This document shows positions 56,376 to 64,000 of a stretch of DNA of 64,000 nt, piece by piece. The DNA lies in the NCBI RefSeq assembly GCF_032854445.1, contig NC_088300.1:68916984-68980983 (forward strand), written 5' to 3'. The DNA is from Liolophura sinensis. Lineage: Eukaryota > Mollusca > Polyplacophora > Chitonida > Chitonidae. The notes beneath the pieces were generated by a model. It ran no database searches. It had not been told where the DNA came from and worked only from the letters and a program-made list of their open reading frames with translations. The position numbers and the translations under genes were made by a program. Numbering within the stretch: position 1 is the stretch's first letter; each line of letters opens with the position of its first letter.

Positions 56376-56504
56376 TCCTCTGAATATATCCTTATAAGTC
56401 CGAGAAACGCAGAGCAGACTGATGATTATATATGTACACCAGCCTCTGCCTATCAAACTACTGTCACTGTCAAACTACTAGAAAAGGACAACTGAGTGGA
56501 CACG

Positions 56505-56762
56505 GTCAAAAAAGTTCATGAGTCCATTTTAACAGAAAGTCTGTTGTCTGAGTGATGCTAGAATGTAATCTGCTACTGGAGTAGATTGTTCTGTGAAATA
56601 GAACACACATATTTTATGAATTCACCGTGTAGATTCTATTAGACTAACAGGGTACTTTGTTGTGTGACAGAATATTGCGTTATTATAACAGATTACATTC
56701 TAGCAACACCCAAACAACACAGACTTTCTGTTAAAAATTAACAGATTAATTTTTTGAGTACA
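56505..56762. mobile_element. Palindromic MITE, copy 3
   Basis: Best-preserved copy. Left arm TTAACAGAAAGTCTGTTGTC, TGAGTGATGCTAGAATGTAA; right arm is its reverse (TTACATTCTAGCAACACCC, AAAC.ACACAGACTTTCTGTTAA). The outer end consensus CTCAAAAAATTA is shared with copy 1. Confidence 0.87.
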
Positions 56763-59700
56763 AGCTTAACTTGAATGAATGAATGATTATAGCTTATCTC
56801 TTCGATAGCTAGCTAAATTAGAAGGGCTCGATGAGAAAAGAATACATCGCGCCAGAAATAGACCCCACACTATAAGATATGTGCTGGGGGACTATTCACA
56901 AGCTCCACACAATCTTGCTTTTACTTTTTAAGGATATGGTTGGCTAAACATGGAATGAGAAAAGGTGTTTTGGTTGAAATGTGGATTCATTAAGCATATG
57001 GAGGGCACAAAATATTTTTTGTACGGAATTCCTAAACATGTTTACCTCCAAAACACATGGTAAGCTAAACATGTTTGATACCTATGCACAAAGCAACTGC
57101 AAACATCCACGCATTACCTGTTCTCACTTTTTAGCATGTCATCATCATCTAAACATGTATTAAACAGGAGTTACTTAGCTTAATCTGCTGAGGAATTAAA
57201 TGTCTTCATTTGCACCAGTATTTAAGGGAGGTCTCTAAAAGTATGCAACATTTAACCATTCAGTATAAAGCATTCAAGTAATGTTGAATATATCATTAAA
57301 ACGTACCAAACAAACAGATCTCTCACAAGACCTACACCCATTCTACCTGAATAGTACACCACTATTGTACTCCAACCAATGTCCAATCACAGTGTGTTTT
57401 TGTTGTGAGCTATTGTTTTCATATAACAGCGCAATAATCAATGCAACAAGAAAAAAAACTGATCAAAAGATATCATCAACGGAAATTTTAATAATGTACA
57501 AGTAATAAATAAACATTCCCATGGAACTATGTTACTATGGAAACAAATGTAAAAAGGAGGGATGTATGTCTACTCTGTGCACCTGAAAGCTTAAATTAAT
57601 ACATTTACATGTGGTAACATAATGTTACAATGTACATGTATTTTGTGCGCAATATATAACCTCAATATGTGTCGATATTTCAGAAACATACAACTCATAA
57701 ACATTGTCCAGGAAAACATTATTTGCAGGTAATTAACTACTGAAACCGTAAGTCTTGTCCTGTTATTGTCATAATGAGCTGACTTTCTGTCTGCCATGTT
57801 CGCGTCACTGCAGTATGACCCTTGGTTGAACTAATTCATATTTGACCGCCTTCAGAAAACCTATGTTAGGTTCGCTTAGCTACAGTAGGACCCTGTGAAC
57901 ACTGCAGGTACATGTAATTGTGACTTAGCTACGGGTGGGTCTTAACTAGGTTAGTCAATGGAATCTCTCAGATGCACTTATCTTCAGTCACATGTCATTT
58001 TGTTTCTACAGAAATCCAAATGTGATTGAAGAGATAAAGGAATGACGCCCTAAAAAACTTGCAACACAATGTATGTGCTAAAGAACTGTCAATACAAACA
58101 AGATGTGAGCAACGAATTTTGTAATCAATTAAATTGTGCTCTGCACATGTACCAGAGCAGTTAGCAGCATTAGCAGTTAACATGATTCTGGCCATTATCG
58201 TGGAATTATCAGGTGTACCTTACTGGCAACATATAGTACAACTGTTTATTGTTGGTAAATCTTTTACTAATTTAAAGAGTTACCTGGCATAGAATTCATT
58301 AGCTTGTACTATTACTGTACAGTATGTGTGCAAATAGCATCTCACACAATTCTCAATCAGAAAATTTTGCTTATTCATTTACTTGCATGCTTGGTGTTTT
58401 AAATAAAAAGGATTTCGCATTATATTGTGTACAATATACACAGTGATACTGGCACCTTACTCTCTTTCAACCATCAAATATTTCTTTTCAAGGAAGAAAT
58501 CCAGTCATAATGATGTGCAAATGTATAAGGACAAAATACGAGGGCAATCTGTAATACCTGTACAACAATCAAAAACTTCAGTTCATCTGAAGTACAAATT
58601 ATTGACTTTAAAATCATTTTCAAACAGTCGAACTGATTTACAAGGCTTTGAGGAGAAACGCCAGATGCAATTTTTTTGAAACTGAATTTTTGGTTTGGTT
58701 CCCCTAATGCCTAAATTTACTCATACATACTCATACACGTGCAATATACTGGTACATAAATTGAATGATTTGTATCCATTTTATACATATAATAACCTTG
58801 CTCCAAATTTCACTCCACATACATTTGGCTGTCACTCCTTTGGAAACTTAATTAAAATAACAATTAAGTATATAATAATATACTTATATATTATATATAA
58901 ATAAAAATAAAATATACCACCTGTCAAAGCATCTAAGATACACAGTACTATTAATTACCAAGTTTACACGTACATCCCGGGCACGAGAAAACACGTGGGC
59001 CATACCGTGGGCATAATGTTACATATAACTTGGACATCGCAATAAATTAATCTATGTTGATATGAAAAACAAACAGCCTAATTTTCGAAAAAAATTGCTA
59101 TTGACAGTGAATATCTATATTTTGCTACATGTTACACATTAATATACAGGCGTATTGTAGGCTTTCATTCATGTAGCCATGCGGTAAGCTAGTGCTCCAC
59201 TACATGCGGCCATGGAGATTCAGTGCTGTGCTGTTACAATCTGGCTAGGATGTCGCTTTGATTGCTAAAAGTATTTGTTCTCTGATAATATTTTCCCAAA
59301 ACACAGATTTAATAGATTAAAACTTGCTTCAAACTCTAGGCAGTCTTTCTTCTGTTCACAGTTGGAGACCGATAACATACTGCCAAGCACATCAGTTCAT
59401 TATTTCTGCATACACTGTAAATTGCTTCGCAGTTCTTTCCTTATGTTAAGATGTCAAAGTATCTGAAAAGTTAGAAGATGGAATCATTGCTCATATAGCA
59501 TAAATATGCGAGTCATCATACACATTCATGCTGATTAACACCCTGGCTGCTTCAACTCACGCTGCGTGTGACTGTATGTGATGTTATTTCAAATCTAACT
59601 AAACTCTTCCTTCTTTCTTCCTCATTTGGACAGAACCGTAAACTGTTTGTCAAGGGCTTTTTACCCACTCCACTAGAGGTCACCAAGGTTATTGGTGACA

Positions 59701-62014
59701 ACCGATAGGCTAGCACTAGTAGCAGACACACAGGCGCACGGTACCACAACCGTTGGGTGTTTGTAGGTTTCAATTTTCGATATGTTGTAGAGAAAAGTGC
59801 AATCTGCATTTAGTGGTATGGAATAGTACCACACGAAAGCTTACGGATATATACGTATTGTTTCAGTGAATAATGACAGGTTTACCATGTGAAATTGAAC
59901 ACAATGGAAAATCCTCAAGTAACCCGGGACAAACATAACTTTCATATTAACAACTATTAACTAATAATGATTATTAGTCCCAAATGTAACCTACAACTAC
60001 AACACACCCACCATTTGGAGATCATTACTGGCCACGACTACGCACGACATAACACGAAATTGTGCAGCAGACACAAATAATTTTATGAGAAAAGATAAAA
60101 ACAATCAGTACATGTTTAGACTAAACACGTTCAAACAGCAAGTGAACTAAGTAATAGCCTCACATAGACTCTGCCTTGTATGATCGCTTAATGAACCCGA
60201 CATACCCACCCACTTATCACCATCAGCAGTGAACCTCGTGTACTAGGCGTGGGCCTTTCAGTAGACAAATTTCCCAAGTTTCACGTTTGCTTTGTGTCAG
60301 ACTGGAAGGCGAAATGACCTTTACGGATCACACTCACTTGAAACCGTGAATATTCTATTAGCAGAACAAGGTGTTTGGCCGAACTGCTTTGGCACATTAT
60401 TACTATGCAGATCTCAGCTTGTTTGTTCTGATTTTATTAATTGTTAAGCACATCAGTTTTCTCTATAGCCCCGGGATCATTCTCGAGACAGGTAATATAC
60501 AAGAAACAAAACTTCATGCACTCAGCATATCTTATCTTGCTGTACACTCCACTTTACGTTCGTGTGGTGCATATTTAATGTAAGTCTCACACGATGTAAG
60601 ATTTAGTACCCAGATTAAGCGTGAGTGTAAGTGTACCTAGAAAGTGTCATCGCCTCTCTGGGGAGAAAGAACTTAACATGAATATGTTTTATGATTACAT
60701 GATTTATGATGCAGAACAGCATTTTAAAGAAACGCCATTGGATTTATAGTACTACACTAAAGGTTTGTAGACTTTTGCTTAATTAATTATTTATGTAATT
60801 TATGAATTATCAGTGTATTTACTTATTTATTCATGATCGAGGAGCCAAAATATCACATTGTGAAATATGTGCACTTTAAGCCAAGTGAACAGTGTGTGAT
60901 GCGTCACTGACATTGACCTACTTGTAAACCATAGCTTATGTAAGTTTGAACATAATCGAGGTCAACCTCAAGGAAAGCTTTATCTTGATCGCATTCTCCT
61001 AACCTGTTTTATGTGATTGTAATCTCAGTGTACATTTCTTTATTTTTATCCATGTCGATTGAATGGAAGTCAGTTGGTGCCAAGTACAAAAATATTTTCC
61101 CAAAAATAAATATTGTAATTACGAGATAATAGTTGAGAGGAGACTCTTGTATTTGAAAAAAAACATCCACAGTTATGAGAAAACTCACTTGCACTTGCAA
61201 GAAAGTATCACGTAATTACGAGACTTTTGTCTTTGGCACTAACGGGCTTCCGTAGGATTAATATGATGACGGAAGCTACGAGTGGTTGACGTGAAATGTC
61301 TGAGGTATGAGAGCCATTAATCTTCAGTCTTTCGTCCTATTATCAGATAGCGACGGATAAGTGCCGAGCATGACAAATTACCGGCTCGCATCACTTCTCA
61401 TGCGTAACGGCCGGATGCATCAACTGGAGCGAAGACGTCAATGCTCTACATTTTCAAACAGCACCAGCTTTAACTTTGAAGTGGACTTCATTCTAACGAA
61501 ACACGTTGTATTAAAATTATATTTGATACATTGCGCAATTTGTCTCTTATAATCATCTAAAATGTTTTAATTGGCATTTGCTATATTACTATATTAAAAA
61601 TATATATTTAATTGCTGGTATAAATCTTCCGAATTGTTGAATGACATGTAAAATAGTTTTTTGTTTCTGCATGTTTGTTATAGCTATGAAAATATATTTT
61701 CCAATTGATTTTTTGTTATATCTGTGCAAATATGTTTTTTAAATTTTGTTTCTAATTACTATGTAAAATATCATCTTTGCTTATGACACCTGTGGAATAC
61801 ATTTAACAGTTCACAAAATATAAAGGCTTAGCCTATCATATATCATATCCTTAGTTCGATTCAGTTCCTTTAATATATAATAATATTTCAAAAGACCAAG
61901 AAATTTCGTCAATTTGTATGTTTCGTGTTAAAATGGTGTGTCTCAAACTCCTGAGGTTCAAAATGTTGTGAACTAAATTGTTTTCAAGCAGAAATCAAAT
62001 AATGAAATACACAT
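56763..62014. other. Gene-poor AT-rich sequence, nothing recognised
   Basis: About 5.2 kb with no SINE, array, transposase, RT or exon I can defend. All frames are under 90 codons. A long regulatory or intronic segment of a gene outside the window is possible but not shown by the sequence. Confidence 0.45.
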
Positions 62015-62230
62015 CTTTTCTTGTTTGATTGGTGATCAACGCTGGTGCGGGGGAAGGTTTTAGTTATATAACAGCGGTCTGGTTAATGACTGGAGAAACA
62101 TACGTACTTCACCAGGTACCTGACAAATATACCGACTTACAGCAGCAGTTGAAATAGCGAGAGCTGGATATCGAACGAGCGAACTCAAGGGCCTGATGGT
62201 TGCAACGAGCTAATGCGTTAACTGTTTGAG
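62015..62230 (-). mobile_element. Possible decayed tRNA-derived SINE
   Basis: GTTTGATTGGTGATCAACGC at the left resembles a SINE tail. At the right, the minus strand has TGGCTCAAACAGTTAACGC (A-box-like) and TCGTTCGATATCCAGC (B-box-like). The body is too diverged to place in type A or B. Confidence 0.45.
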
Positions 62231-62695
62231 CCAAAGAGAGCCAGAATGTCAACAGAAATGACAAATAGCTTTGAACACAAAATTAAATAGCACATATATG
62301 TGCACATATGCAGACGGGAATTATTAATTAAGCATTTTATTACCGAATTTAACATCATATATCTAGTTTTGTATCCGATCATGGAATGAATCAAGTCTAG
62401 ATAAAGATTACATTGTGCCTTACTCATTACTTAATGAGGGGACAGGTAATTTACCTGTAGACTATGTATGTATGTGTAGGTCCTGTTTGTATGGTTATGT
62501 AAGCCCATTTGAGACCGTTAACAAATCTATAAGGTGTCATCAGGAAATTTCTCTCAAGAGATCCAGGAGAGGTACGCATATAATATTAGCCTGCCTTTAG
62601 ATGGATGGAATGAACAGCTGGAATGTTTGATAGTGTATCCAGTTAAGACATACACATTTTATAAGTGATGAAAGGTACTTAGCGTATTCATATAT

Positions 62696-63095
62696 ATATG
62701 TGCTTGGGGTTAAATGTCGTACTTAACAATTTGTTCTGTCATATGGCGACGAGAAGTCGTTAGGTGTGTGCACATATATTGCATCATCTTGAAACAGGAC
62801 GAGTCCATGCCACCGGTCAAGTCCTGCCACTGAAGTATTATTATATTGCATATGTTATATTACATATGTCGTAGCATGTACACGTGTTGTTGGGAATTAA
62901 CCTCACACAGTGACATTTTACTGAGACTAGACAAACCAGTCATGTTTCCTTGCTCTAAATTCTCAGTGCTGAGCACCTATCGAGGCTGAAGCAAATATCA
63001 TTTTTAAGCCTTTCGTATGACCCGACCTGGGTTTGATCTCGGACCTCCCAACGTCGAGGCGTGCGCTCTAACCATTACACCAGCGGTCTATTACT
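62696..63095 (-). mobile_element. SINE (type B-related), long copy with tRNA head
   Basis: TGCTTGGGGTTAAATGTCGT tail core at the left, GACAAACCAGTCATGTTTCC in the body, and on the minus strand a clear head: GCTGGTGTAATGGTTAGAGC (A-box) and GAGATCAAACCCAGGTC (B-box). The tail core is shared with type B, but the body differs from the copy at 44635, so it is a related subfamily. Confidence 0.75.
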
Positions 63096-64000
63096 TTATG
63101 TAAACATTACTGTTTTTTGACAATTATGTGGCCATCGAATCCACCTTGCAGTCAGAATTCTCGGAATTTCATACCTCGTTGACAATGAAAGAGTGCAGTT
63201 TTTGAAGGGTATACCACGAGTATATATAACACACTTTACAATTGTTTATTTGATTGACTGCTTAATACATTGATTTCACTGTCAGCAAAAATTCCAATGC
63301 TTAATAAATTCTCAATAAAGACATTTTCTTAGAACCATAAAAAAAACTATTGTGCACCTCTTTATGATCATTTTATTGCGGCTAGGAAGCGTTCTTTCTT
63401 TTGTACACAAAATGAACCATCCGCAGATGTGGTTTATGTTGTAATAACTCACATCATAAAATAGCGGTAAATTTTGTGGATGGATAAAGAAGTGCAGAGC
63501 ACAGAAATATCACAATATACCTAGTCTGATATCAAAGAAGCCTGCTTTACATTAAGTCATATACAAGAGCCAGAACATTCGAACATTTCACCAGCTTTAC
63601 TATTTTCGTACTACGCAGGCATTGTTTTGTTTTAACGAAATATAAAATTTCTGTTTACCTGTTTTGTTCTTCATTGAAAACATGTGATCAAAAAAGTTGT
63701 TTATATTATGTATAAGTCAAATCTGAAGGATAGCGTTCTTACATAGCTCCTGTACCTAACGCTATACGTGCACAACTACATATGCGTGAGGATGTATTCC
63801 CCTTCTCAGACATTGCCAAACGATCTATTTCGGAATACTAGTATTCTGCGTTTAAATCCAATTATACTGCAGGATTATACTGAATTGATTTAAGCTATTA
63901 TGTACTTAAATATACGGGTTTTCAAGAAGTATTTTTTGAAGAAATAAAGAAAATTAAAATGCTTTCTTCAAATTTCCGCATGAGATATGCTTAGACAAAA
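63096..64000. other. Unassigned end of window
   Basis: No gene or repeat recognised. Confidence 0.5.

Overview
The window is animal nuclear DNA, most likely from a marine mollusc or another lophotrochozoan. The reasons are AT-rich non-coding sequence, phase-consistent GT-AG introns, a secreted laccase-type multicopper oxidase (MCO), and many copies of two tRNA-derived SINE types with TTTA-rich or (GAGT)n tails, which I associate with mollusc genomes. The species is not identified. There are no bacterial operons, CRISPR arrays or rRNA genes.

Layout. A 161-bp higher-order tandem array lies at 379-1300, followed by unassigned sequence to 5.3 kb. A complete 12-exon MCO gene on the + strand runs 5376-16721 and encodes a 676-residue product with a signal peptide, all four copper-ligand motifs and a hydrophobic C-terminus. 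Its introns hold a broken Tc1 transposon, SINEs, a 55-bp minisatellite that abuts exon 4, and long TA repeats. From 16.8 to 17.7 kb there are local duplications. From 19.1 to 25.35 kb a Tc1 transposon is split by a Ty3/gypsy-type LTR element on the minus strand (19289-25039). Its 1274-codon frame has the order gag, protease, integrase, RNase H, and the catalytic core of reverse transcriptase is missing.

From 25.7 to 31.8 kb, in inverted orientation, lies a decayed second copy of the MCO gene. Exons matching 1, 2, 3, 7, 9 and 10 are recognisable. Exons 4-6, which carry the first two copper motifs, are absent, and stop codons break exons 2 and 10. A second Tc1 element and a palindromic MITE sit in its introns. 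The active gene and this relic face each other tail to tail, with the Tc1/LTR nest between them.

From 32 to 64 kb the sequence is repeat-rich and gene-poor. It holds SINEs, MITEs, two non-LTR retrotransposon remnants (42.3-42.9 and 52.1-53.2 kb), a tandem array of about 141 bp (46.4-47.5 kb), and one small minus-strand gene (40892-42092 plus flanks) with a basic N-terminal region. This small gene is surrounded by seven identical copies of the interrupted palindrome GTGACGGAATCAC, four beyond the stop and three in the 5' intron. That cluster is the most unexplained signal in the window.

The only clearly functional host gene I can defend is the MCO. Family assignments come from motif recognition by eye; no database search was possible.
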